DNA from: Torreya grandis
Lineage: Eukaryota; Streptophyta; Pinopsida; Cupressales; Taxaceae
Length of the DNA stretch: 64,000 nt
Direction: 5' to 3'
NCBI GenBank assembly: GCA_037957365.1
Contig: JARHVA010000021.1
Location: forward strand, 67,001 to 131,000
Made by a program: the position numbers and the translations under genes. Below, piece by piece: positions 49,565 through 60,214 of this stretch. Every line of letters begins with the position of its first letter. Positions within the stretch are counted from its first letter, which is position 1. The notes under the pieces were generated by a model. That model saw only the letters and a list, made by a program, of their open reading frames with translations, was not told where the DNA came from and made no database searches.

Positions 49565-50451
49565 TGTTAGGGTGTGGAGCTAAAAGCTTCAACTTTGCAG
49601 ACAGAAACTGAAGGTTGCTGAAGAACCAGAAGCACTGGCATCGGTAGCATGAGCGACGTCAGTCATGACCAGTGCAGAAGGAAACCAGCGATGGTAGGAA
49701 GTTGGCCGACGTCGACAGCACCAGGCAAGCAGGGATCGGGGTCAGTCGCCTGTGTGTTCCAGAACTATTCGTTGCATGAACAGTTAGTTAAGTGAACAAA
49801 GTGTTTGCATGTAAAGGCCAGTTAGAGTCTTGAGCTGCATGGATATTTGTCTAAATTAAGAGTCTAAATTATTGTTTAAGTCTGGGATCTATTTATAGAC
49901 CCATTGACATGTATTGTAAAGTATGAGCTGATAAGGAAGGCAAAGAAGATCCTTCCATTGTAAGATCATTGAGTTGCATGTTGTTGCAAGCTCATAGGAG
50001 ATCGACATGTGTGAGTATGGTCTGTTGAATTGCAGGTTACAGGTTTATGGGATATCAACTTGAAGTACTATAGAGTGCTTGGTGTACTGACAGGGTTATT
50101 ACTGACTGGTTGGAGAGGTGAACACCAATTCTGTTTGTGAGTTGGTTGTTGGGACCATTTTTGGTAGGAGAGTGTTTTGAAGAAGAATTACTGTACACTT
50201 AAGGTGTAGCGAGCCTTTGTAAGGTGGAAGAGTGTGGCGGCTCTTTATTGTATTCTTTTCTGTATAATTGTTAATACAAGATAGTGTATTGTCTCTCATA
50301 TTCTGTGCTATTGGTGAATTCTAGTTACTTGTGCTTCTGGTTATTTCCACATATTTAATTACTTATATTTGGTAATCATATTGTGCTCTTTTTGAGGAGC
50401 AAGACCCTACAACTGGTATCAGAGCATGTTTTTTGTTCTAGGTACCTGATA
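49565..50451 (+). repeat. Copia element 2 5' LTR
   Basis: Starts TGTTAGGGTGTGGAGC, ends ACCTGATA (the final CA has mutated to TA). It pairs with 53288-54162. Exact TGGTATCAGAGC lies inside it at 50414-50425. GACGTCGG-type boxes at about 49635-49750. Confidence 0.92.
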
Positions 50452-50453
50452 AC

Positions 50454-50465
50454 TAGTATCAGAGC
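50454..50465 (+). other. Copia element 2 primer-binding site
   Basis: TAGTATCAGAGC, one change from the Met site, two bases after the LTR end and exactly 40 nt downstream of the intact copy inside the LTR. Confidence 0.8.
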
Positions 50466-50560
50466 TTTTGGTTGGGATACTAACAGATTGGATTAGATCT
50501 GGTTAGTGTGTTTTGATTATAGGTTACTCACAGGGTTTCTGTTTGAGTGGGAGTTGAACA

Positions 50561-51367
50561 ATGGAAAAAGATAGTAAGCTATGAATGGAGAAGTTTAATG
50601 GCAAGAACTACCAATTATGGAGGATGCAGATTGAGGATTATCTGTATGAGAAAGATTTTTACTTACCATTGGGTGGGGTTGATTGCAAACCCCAGGATAT
50701 GAAGGATGAAGAATGGGAGGTTCTTGATCAGAGGGCTCTGGGATCTATAAGATTGAGTCTTACATCATCTGTGATTTCTAGATTATCACAGTGTAAGACA
50801 ACAGTAGAGTTGATGGAATCTTTGGAAAATTTATATGAAAAACCCTCAGCTTCAAATAAGGTATTTCTTATGAAGCGTTTATTTAATTTGCAAATGTTGG
50901 AAGGTGGATCTGTTCATAGCCATCTTAGTGATTTCTATGGTTTGGTAAACCAGTTAAGTTCAGTCAATATTGTTTTTGATGATGAAATTAGAGCTCTCTT
51001 AATCTTGTGTTCATTACCTGAAAGTTGGGAAGGTTTAGTAATGGCAGTTTCTAACACTGTGTCTGCTTCAAAAGTCTTAAAAGTGGATGATGTTGTGAGT
51101 GTGATCTTGAATGAAGAGATACATAGGAAAAGCATAGGTGAATCATCAGGGAATGCTTTGAGTGTTGATGGCATAGGAAGGCAAAGAGAGAAGATAGAGC
51201 GTGGGAGATCAAGGTCCAAGATAGGTAGGAGATCCAAGTCCAGGTATGGCAGAATAACCTGCTGGAAATGTGGAAAGCAAGGGCACTTAAAAAGAGATTA
51301 CAGATTGGGTGAAGATCAGCATGAAGGGCATGAAGAAGAAGTAGATGTTGTGGATTACATTGCATAG
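50561..51367 (+). pseudogene. Copia element 2 gag
   Basis: The likely original start is ATG 50561, stopped by TGA at 50582-50584; an in-frame ATG at 50585 then opens 260 codons to TAG 51365-51367. Residues from 50585: MEKFNGKNYQLWRMQIEDYL (copia gag N-terminus), capsid region including LMESLENLYE, SLPESWEGLVMAV, a basic Arg/Ser/Lys stretch at about 200-222, and a zinc knuckle CWKCGKQGHLKRDY at about 226-239. The last Cys of CX2CX4HX4C has become Tyr, so RNA binding would be impaired. Gag would build the virus-like particle in the cytoplasm. Confidence 0.9.
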
Positions 51368-52003
51368 GATGCTCTGGTATGTTCTCTGGATAAAGTAGAA
51401 TCTTGGGTTTTAGATTCTAATGCCTATTTTCATGCATCCCCACATAGGGAATTTTTTCATGAGTATGTCCAGGGAGACTTTGAAGAAATTTGTGTAGGGG
51501 ATGGTAAGCCTTGTCAGATAGTTGGCAAAGGGAAAGTGAAGCTGAAATTACAGATAGGTAACACAAGGGTGTTAAAGGAGGTCATGCATGTCCCAGTTCT
51601 AGAGCAGAATCTAATTTTTGTAAGAAGTTTGGGTGATGAGGGTTGCACAGTAACTCTCACAGCGGACTCTTCGAAGGTTACCAAGAGTGCACTTGTTGTA
51701 GCTAGAGGTAAGAAAGTAGGTACGCTTTATCTATCTACTTGTATTATTGATTCTCTTTCTAGGTTATCTACTTCAGCTGTAGATTCGAAGATGTGGATTA
51801 ATAGGCTTGGTCACATGAATAAGAAAGAGATGCATGTTCTTGAGTCAAAGGGTATGCTTTCAGATTTGGAAGGCATGGATCATGAATTCTGTATGCAGAA
51901 GAAGAAGGTGACGTTTCTTGAGGAATCCGATGTTAGTGATAAGAACAAGAAAGCCTTGGTTTTCAAGGAGAAGGTGACAGACAGAGTTAAGCACAAGGGG
52001 TAG
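51368..52003 (+). pseudogene. Copia element 2 protease and GAG-pre-integrase, then truncated
   Basis: In the same frame as gag, separated only by the TAG at 51365. DALVCSLDKVESWVLDSNAY is the protease start; the catalytic DSG is DSN. HVPVLEQNLIFVRSLGDEGC and KVGTLYLSTC follow. MWINRLGHMNKKEMHVLESKG is the pre-integrase zinc region. After MDHEFC, where integrase should begin, the sequence changes to a Lys-rich tail (KKKVTFLEESDVSDKNKKAL) ending at 52003. No DDE integrase core follows. Confidence 0.85.
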
Positions 52004-52089
52004 AGGAATTCTGAGTAGAGCAAGGGTGATTTGGACAAGAGTTTGATCCAAAAAGAGCTCGCGGGAAAAAGTTAGTTCTCACTAGAAAA

Positions 52090-52290
52090 ACACAACGACC
52101 GACGTCGGTAGGAAAACTAGCGTCAGCGTCCAGACAGGGACTGACATCGGCTATGTGCTGCCCAACGTCAGTGACTCAGGGCAGATAACTACTGGCTTCA
52201 GCTAGGGGGAACTGATGTCGGCAAGGAGGCAGTTGCAGGGAACCGACATCGGTCGGGTGCAGACTGAGATGTGACTGGCATTGGTCACTG
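52090..52290 (+). repeat. GACGTCGG-type box cluster in place of integrase (element 2)
   Basis: Boxes such as CCGACGTCGGT, CTGACATCGGCT, CAACGTCAGTGAC, CTGATGTCGGC, CCGACATCGGTC and CTGGCATTGGTCAC in 200 bp. Position equals that of the cluster at 2340-2580 in element 1. Confidence 0.82.
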
Positions 52291-52419
52291 AGATGAATTT
52301 TGGGTGGATAGCAAGCTATCAAGGAGTCTTAAGCACCCATATGGAGGACTAAAGGTGTAAGTAAGTTCTTAAATTCATCATTTCCCTTCTTTACACTACT
52401 TGTTGCTCACTTATGGTAT

Positions 52420-53275
52420 AGAACCAGGGAGTTTTTAAAGAAGCACAATAGGTAGATCCAGGAAACAGTGGGAGCTTGGCATGGATGGAGGATGTGATTC
52501 CTTGGAAGAGAACCAAATAGGAGTTTTGGGTGGAGTTGCTAGCTGGAAGTAAGCACTGAGAGATGAATGGATGTTTAGGATAAGGAAGAGCGAAAATGGA
52601 CACGTGAGATAGAAGGCCAGGGTATATGGTCTTGTATAAGCTACAGGGCAATGGAGGTTTGATCATTGTGTTTCTCTTTACTAGGTTAGATAATATTAGC
52701 TACATTATCCTATTACTGTATGATGTGCTTGTTGCAGGGTTACATATACAGGGTATTGCTGAACTAAAGGTAAAGCTAGTTTAGGGGTGTGTCATGGAGA
52801 ATCTGGGAGCAGGAAGATTCTTTGGCATGAGTGTGTTCTAGAGACATGGAAGGTCACATGTTGACTTTGTTTCAGGATGATTTTTTGAGACCAGTTAGCA
52901 CGCCGATGGTTGGATAGTTCACAGAATAGGTGTCTTGATTCACATAATGAGGTTAAGTGCATGTTATGTACTAAACTTGAGTTTTCCCAAGCAGTGGGAG
53001 TTGTCACAAGTTAGGAGCCAATCCAGGAGAGAAGTACTGAAGGGCAGTTCAGTGGATTCTTAGAGGGACCAGCAGTAGGTGCACATGCTATGCAGGGCCA
53101 AGTTATTTTCTACATGGTTTGTAGATATGGATGTGGTAGGTGATTTGGATGACAGGGTTTGCACTATAGGATTTATGGTGGTTGGTCTTCAAGAGTGATC
53201 TTGAGGAGGAATACAAAGCCAAGAGAACAAACTAGACAGAGTATAGGTACAGGTACAGTTGCAGCTATTTATCTC
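52420..53275 (+). pseudogene. Copia element 2 RT/RNase H remnant
   Basis: Aligns by eye with element 1 (2690-3050 and 4075-4610) but with more stops and frameshifts. Pieces equivalent to LLLYVDDVLIAG (about 52705), AVQWIL...RGTSS (about 53045-53075) and the RNase H GFVDAD region (about 53115) are recognisable only through that alignment. Confidence 0.7.
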
Positions 53276-53287
53276 CAAGTGGGAGAT
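53274..53287 (+). other. Copia element 2 polypurine tract
   Basis: ccaagtgggagat immediately before TGTTAGGG, the usual copia form. Confidence 0.85.
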
Positions 53288-54162
53288 TGTTAGGGTGTGG
53301 AGCTAAAAGCTTCAACTTTGTAGATGGAAACTAAAGGTTGCTGAAGAACTAGAAGCACCAGCGTTGGCAGCATGACCGACGTCGGTCATGACTAGTGCAG
53401 AAGGCAACCGGCGATGGTAGGAAGTCAGTCGACGTCAGCAGCACCAGGCAAGCAGGGACTGGCGTCAGTCGCCTGTGTGTTCTAGAATAGTTAGTTAAGT
53501 GAATGAAGTGTTTTCATGTAAAGGCTAGTTAGAGTCTTGACCTACGTGGATATTTGTCTAAATTAAGAGTCTAAATTATTGTTTAAGTCTGGGATCTATT
53601 TATAGACCCATTAGCATGTATTGTAAAGTATGAGCTGATAAGGAAGGCAAGGAATATCCTTCCATTGTAAGATCATTGAGTTGCAGGTTGTTGCAAGCTC
53701 ATAGGAGATCTACATGTGTGAGTATGGTCTATTAAATTTCAGGTTGCAGGTTCATGGGAGATCAACTTGAAATACTATAGAGTGCTTGGTGTACTGGCAG
53801 GGTTATTACTGACTGGTTGGAGAGGTGAACACCAATTCTATTTGTGCATTGGTTGTTGGGACCATTTTTGGTAGGAGAGTGTTTTGAAGAAGAATTATTG
53901 TACACTTGAGGTGTAGCGAGCCTCTGTAAGGTGGAAGAGTGTGGCGGCTCTTTATTGTATTCTTTTTTGTATAATTGTTAATACAAGATAGTGTATTGTC
54001 TCTCATATTCTGTGATATTGGTGAATTCTAGTTACTTGTGCTTCTGTTTATTTTTGCATGTTTAATTGATTATTTTTTGTAATCATATTGTGCTCTTTCT
54101 GAGGAGCAAGATCCTAACAAGTGGGATCAGAATAGGTGTGTTTGTTCTTGGATTCCCCAACA
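53288..54162 (+). repeat. Copia element 2 3' LTR
   Basis: TGTTAGGGTGTGGAGC to GGATTCCCCAACA; partner of the 5' LTR. Contains the perfect 20-bp palindrome at 53371-53390. Confidence 0.93.
53371..53390 (+). promoter_or_regulatory. Perfect 20-bp palindrome with a GACGTC core
   Basis: CATGACCGACGTCGGTCATG equals its own reverse complement. It is the best copy of the box repeated across this copia family. The ACGT core and TGAC half-sites fit bZIP-type factor binding (inference). The equivalent site in the 5' LTR (about 49649) has two arm mismatches. Confidence 0.6.
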
Positions 54163-54167
54163 TTAAT

Positions 54168-56500
54168 TAGGCCTACAAACCAACACGTTACACCTTGGAC
54201 TCATTGGTCTACCTTTATCCTTCATGAATGAATGAAAACATCAAACATAAATTAAATATATTCTTTCCCACCCCTACATGGGTCCACAACACTTGGAATA
54301 CCAATTCATACCTTGAACCAAACCATTCTAGCCTACTTGCCAATAGGCCTAGAAACACAAAAAATAGTCTTCTAGAAATAAAGTACACAGATGATTATCT
54401 CAAATAACCACCTAAAAATATCACATGGATAGGTCATCCATGACCTAAAAAACATTAATAAATCCATTAGTCACCATCACATAAGCAAAACATATTCAAA
54501 CTAACTCTCTCAAGATGACCACTCAAACTGGTCACACTCAGTCAAAGTATAGTCATATATAAGCTTATATATTATACACTTCTAAACAAAATTAGCTTAT
54601 TATTTGAGTCTTATATATCAGCCTAAAAATTTTTGTTTTCATTTTATATCATCATTCATTGGTCTTACAAACCAATCATTCAAGTTTCTATTTCACTGTT
54701 TTAACACAGTCTGACAAGCCAATTTGGCTTTCACATTTCAACACCTCACATTGGCTCACCAGATTCCAAAATTTTTTATTAGATAAATAATATATTTAAA
54801 ACCAATATTTTCATTTTATTCACCACCATTTTTCATAAGACCTTAAACACTTCACTTTCCTCAGCATGCCTGTAGCAGTCATCTTGACCCAAAACACAGT
54901 CATGTTGAACATGACTCCTAACTCCTCTAAGGTCACTTAAAAGTTATTATAATTCATGTAAAAGGTAATAATAAATTCTTATAACATATTCCAATAAAAA
55001 ATTCATATGATTAAATGGCCACTTTGCTACTACAAACCATTCTCACTGTCATGGGTTCCACTATCTTGTCTTACACAGACTAGTCATTTTGTGAGCTTCT
55101 TATATCTAGTTTATGAGAACTATAAACACTTAAAAATAAGTTAAATAGGAGGGATAGGTATTTAATTAATACCCCAAACCATTTTTTCCATCCCTAAACA
55201 CCTGAAATCAATCCCTAAATAAGTTCTCACTTTGACTATCTTTTTGTCATTGTTTCCACTATCTGGTAGATTAGCGATAGAGCAACTTTAATGAATTATA
55301 TAATTAAAAAAAAGCACAAAAATTTAAAAAATAACTACATATACCTCAAGAAAAAGTATTGACCTTCAATCTCTAATGATTTTAATGTGTTGACTCAGTC
55401 AACCCTACATGTAGCACCAAAATCTCTATAAATAAGCATATTTATGTACCTTCTACTCACTACCCTAACACACCAATACCAAATGGAGATGCTTGGAGGA
55501 GTCATATACACTTTAAAATATTCATACTATCCATCCATCATATTTTTGAACACCTAAAATAAATATCTTTCAAATCAATCTATTATGAGGGTTTATAGAG
55601 GGTTTTGACCAGTTTACATTCTTAACGAATGTTCATAAAGTTTTATCCCTCAATCCACTACAAAATACTTAAAAATAATTATTAGGTCCATGTTCCACCT
55701 TTCCCAAAAGGATCAGGTCACCATTAAAACTCTACACATGATAATGAGCATCACAAACCTCTTATTGGGTTAGGAAACCTCTATTTTACATGCACATAAT
55801 ACTTCCCAATGTACTATCTTACTTTCTCTTCCTTTTCAGGTCCTAAAACTTGGTCAAAACAATTGAAAAACATTTAGATACCATATTACATGCTCAAATA
55901 ATATCTATCAACTTTAAATCTTATCATGACTGCTCACAAGGACCTCACTAGCCCACCTTGTCTACTAGGCCTAGAACCACTAGGCCAACTTGTCTCTTGA
56001 AATTACTTGGAAACATATCCACTAAGCTCATAACATCTTAGACATATTAAATCCACTCATTTTAATCACTATAACCAAAAACATATAATAAAAAATGCAC
56101 ATACCTCTTACCTCATCAGGCAACTTAGCAAGGTCAAGCACACAAGGCATAGGATGACTTGCACTCTACCTGAATACCACCTAGGACTCTAATTGTTATC
56201 TTAACCATATGGACATACCATATAATCTCTCTCCATTCTCCATGACATCTTCACAAACCTCTATATGACCAGCTTCTTACATAAGATCTCACTAGCAACC
56301 AAGATTGAACTGAGCACTAAGATCATGCATATTATACAAAGAGTACTCTCATACCACTTTGTCATCACCAATGCCACTTGACATCAATGAAAACATATCA
56401 CTGACACTAATATCCTAACATCTTAGGGTTTGAGACCTTGAAATCACACCAATTATCTTCTCAAAATCTCATGGACTTGCTTGAGGTTTTAGCTAGGTTC
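54168..56500. other. Element C internal noncoding region
   Basis: No gene seen. A block near 55587 (ttttgaccagttta...cttaacgaatgttcataa) resembles blocks near 47098 and 59445, suggesting long-range internal repetition. Confidence 0.45.
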
Positions 56501-58420
56501 AATTACACTTCATACTCTAACATTTCATTGTATGCATTTTACCCCAAACCTAATAAGGATGGTTGTAGGTACCTCTTTAGGGTCATTGACTGTATATTGA
56601 AGAGATTAGACCTAGTCTTATCAACAATGAATTCTCTAATGGCCTTGAATCTTGATTAAGGTCTCTTATTAGGTTCAATAACCCCTTGAAACACTCTACC
56701 TCTTTCTTTGGGCTTGAGAGAGGTGTGTGATTATGACCTATAGGTGCCTCTTTGGCATCTCGAATTGTTAAGGTTTAGAAACCTCATTCTTAGATTAGAG
56801 ATCCCTCAATGTTATTGAACTTTGATGTAGTCTTAAATTTGGTTTCAAGTACCTCTCAAACACCTCAACTCCTTCTTTACTTAGGCCCAAGACCCACTGT
56901 CACTTAGAGTAACCTGTAGGTGCTTCCTTTTGATTGTGTTCTTTGTGATTTAGTTTCATCATTTAAACTACTAGCCTCCAATAGTCCTCAATCTTGTTTG
57001 AAAATCAAAAATAGTTTCATAACACCTATATATTCATACTTTTCTTTATTTTTTATTGTTTGAAACTAATTAATCTTTCAAAACATCCTGTAGCTTACCT
57101 CTAGGGTATTGATTGTGCCTAAAGTGTTTAGAACTTAAATTTGTCTTATGATCTCCTTCATGATCCTCATGAACTTATCATTAAAAATCATGATCCTCAA
57201 ACATATTATCAATATTTTTACATACCTCCACTCTTACCTTTTGACTAACTACTATCATTAGTTGACTGTAGGTCAATATTAATACCCATAGGGACTGTAG
57301 GTGATTGCTAGGAATAATGAATATGAATTGGGGTTGGAAGCTTCACCTTGAAGGTTATTTATATTCTAAATATATCATGGAATTATCTAAAGTTTTCACT
57401 TAGGATTCAAACCTCTCTCATTTTACTATGTCAATAACTTTGTACCACTTTTCCTTGCTCACAATCATAGTATTGTAGGTGTCTTGCAGGTGATCTTAAA
57501 ACTTTTAACAATGTTATGTGTTTTGAAGACTAAGTTCCCTTTATTTACATTATATTTGAAGATGCAAAAACAAATTAATCTAACTTCATTATATATAGGG
57601 TCTATTTATTATCTCATGACACTCTCAACCTCATTTGTCTCTTTTAATCAAGTACACAGTCTGTACATACGTTGTAGATGGTCTTTATTCTATCACTTAG
57701 TTTCATTAACTCCCTTAAACTTTCAAGTGTATTAGATCTCTTAGGTTAGTTTGAAATATATCTCCATCCACATAGGCTTTAAGCATTTCATGTCTAAGAC
57801 TCCTTTCTATTGATGGGATGTTGGTCTTGGTATCAAAATGTGGACCTATAGGCTAAGGGCCTATATGTTTCATATGATTGTTATAGGGTTTAAAGAGACA
57901 CTCATTGAGTCCTTTAAATCTCCAATTATATCAAATAAATTCACACTCTAGCCACTTTTTCAAGGATCCATAGGACATATAACAAACATATGACTACCAA
58001 CAACTTAATTCATAAGCAGTATGACAAGCATATGACTATAGGTGGGTATTGTTGAAGGTCATAATTTATTTATTTGATCTAATAACCTCTTTATGATTTA
58101 TGACATCGATTCATACTTTTTACAACCAAGTCAATCTCCATATCAAACAAGTTATAACATCTCCTTCACAAGCTCTCCCACTTTGAAACCTAACTAATTA
58201 AGCTCCCCATGGTTACAGTTGTTCTCTTGCATCCTGTACGGACTAAGGTAGAGTAATGAATGAACTTAAAACTTGATTTTATCTTGTGAAATCATAAAAT
58301 AACCTCACACATCCAACATAATTTTATCTTCCTTGTTGTTCATATTACACCTTGGACTTGATTGTGTAAAAGATATGGCTATAGGTTATTATTTATACAA
58401 ACTGTCAGTTCACTAAACCA
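56500..58420 (+). repeat. Degenerate tandem array, period about 178 bp
   Basis: A box like CCTGTAGGTGCCTCTTT recurs near 56559, 56737, 56910, 57088, 57290, 57476, 57672, 57844, 58035 and 58385, that is at about 170-200 bp with one double step. Each is followed by a 'ttgattgtg...' block and a 'gttcaataacc/cacctc' block in the same order. Further units lie at about 48315, 48483 and 48690, on the other side of copia element 2. Tandem repeats in the 3' internal region are common in Tat/Ogre-like elements (established knowledge). Confidence 0.65.
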
Positions 58421-59960
58421 TTATACCTACCTCCATGATATTTGATTTTTTTATTATTCATTTCTCATTAATTAATTTTAAATTATGAGGTTAGAATAGT
58501 ATGTAAACATGAAACAACCTATTACCTTAAATAATACAAACATACCTTAAACTCTGCTAAACTGAGTTCTAGGGAAGTTTTCTTCATGATTTTGATGAAC
58601 CTTGAAGCTCAACTAAACACTCACATATATTGAAAAGACCTTGATCACCTTGAAAAATAATTTTTAACCCTTATAAAACATTAATAATAATATACAATCC
58701 TTTATAAGGTCTTACAAGATGATAACTCAGTCACATACAATCTTTTAGTGTTATTTAGGCATTACAAGCTCTAGAGAGGTCTTTCTCTCATATTGTCATT
58801 GGGTATATTGAATAATTTATGAGAATTATTAGCAAAATATTGACTTAAAAACAAATTTATTCACCTTAATTATTCTTCATATCTCTTATTACTTTCCATT
58901 ATGTTCTTTCTAGCTTGCCCATTAGGCTTACAAGAGAGATTTTGAGCTCTTAAGAGAGCATGGTCCTTTGACCTCATAGGGAACATCATTATATGGAAAA
59001 TTAATAATTTATAATACTTAAAACATCCATAAATATAATTAAAACCTCTATAATATGCTCTTCACACATTGATATTCTCATTACATCTACAACTATACCA
59101 TTGTGGAAGGGCCAAATGACCAAGCATGTTGTCTCAAGAAAGAGTTTTTCAAGATGAAAGTAACTAAAACTTTGATTGGATAAAATATATGTGATAATAC
59201 TTGAAACATGAGCTTTTAAATTCTCAAAAAAAAAACACACACATTCTATTGATATATCAAGATTGCTTGAAAATTGTCAAATCTCAAGTTAAGATAGGCA
59301 ACCAGTTTCTAGTCAAAAATACCCTTATCAATGAAAATTAGCTGATGATTAAAAAATTAAAAAGGTATTATTTACCATTTAAATCATTCCTATAAAACCA
59401 TTTTTATCCATCAATCTTATAAGTGAATTAAATGAAGGCAACCTTGGACCTTTTCTGGATGACTAGATTATAGTGACCCCCTTATGCTCTTAACGATTGT
59501 TCATAAATATGGGGAGATGAATATAAAAAATAATTTAAATATTAATATGACCCCTAAAAATTTCCAAAGTTTCACCTCCTAACTCTTTGTCCTCTATCTG
59601 TAATGAGCACTTGAAAACTACCCTTCTAAAGTTGCTAAGAAGGTTGATATGAGAGATAAATTGGTTTTATTCATTTTGAGACTTTAAACCTATTAAAAAT
59701 ATTTTTTTTGAACTTTTAATGGAAAAATAAGGTATTTAATCTTCTTTAATCTCAATTTCACCTAAAGAATTGCATGGATGGTCTCAAAATAGGCCCTCTT
59801 GGCACTAAAATTGATAGAATCACTTGAGAAATTGATAAAACTAATGTAAAATGTATCCAATAGACATTTTCATGCCTGAATAAGTGAATAATGTCCTAAA
59901 AATAAAATTTTCAAGTGGTAGGGGTGATATTTTTAACTTTTAGGGTTAAAATTGTCAACA
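58421..59960. other. AT-rich noncoding DNA ending in an LTR-like terminus
   Basis: No gene seen. The right end reads GGGTTAAAATTGTCAACA, directly followed by a + strand primer site at 59963. It may be the end of a + strand LTR, but no start or partner was found. Confidence 0.4.
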
Positions 59961-59962
59961 TT

Positions 59963-59980
59963 TTGGTGACTCTGCTGGGA
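59963..59980 (+). other. Orphan + strand primer-binding site, Tat/Ogre type
   Basis: TTGGTGACTCTGCTGGGA lies two bases after a CA terminus and closely resembles the TTGGCGACTC(T/C)GCTGGGGA primer sites of Tat-clade elements (established knowledge). It points opposite to element C. Confidence 0.5.
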
Positions 59981-60214
59981 AACATGCCTACTATGCTTGA
60001 GAACCAGACCATTGACATCTATTTTGGACTCATAAACACTATTAAATTCTAAAATAATCATGATTAGAACTGATACATGAATAAAATACTCTTGACTTGA
60101 AACAAGACTATTGCATCTCCTCCAAAACAAGGAAAGAAAACACATAACAAAGGAAATTGACTAACACAACACATGTGCTAGCAAAGAAGTTATTGTAAAT
60201 GAAACATAAGAAAG

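Larger units (their letters stand above)
49565..54162 (+). mobile_element. Ty1/copia element 2, integrase-less, 4598 bp
   Basis: TG at 49565, CA at 54162, target copies TTAAT (49560-49564 and 54163-54167), LTRs of 887 and 875 bp, and a clean polypurine tract. Same family as element 1 (same LTR start GTGGAGCTAAAAGCTTCA, same gag start, same loss of integrase). This copy is better preserved: gag and protease share one frame with two stops. RT and RNase H are badly decayed. It inserted into element C. Confidence 0.93.

Noticed and set aside
50935..51365. Antisense ORFs of 100 and 104 codons across gag
   Set aside because: Shadows of the well-supported gag frame on the + strand.
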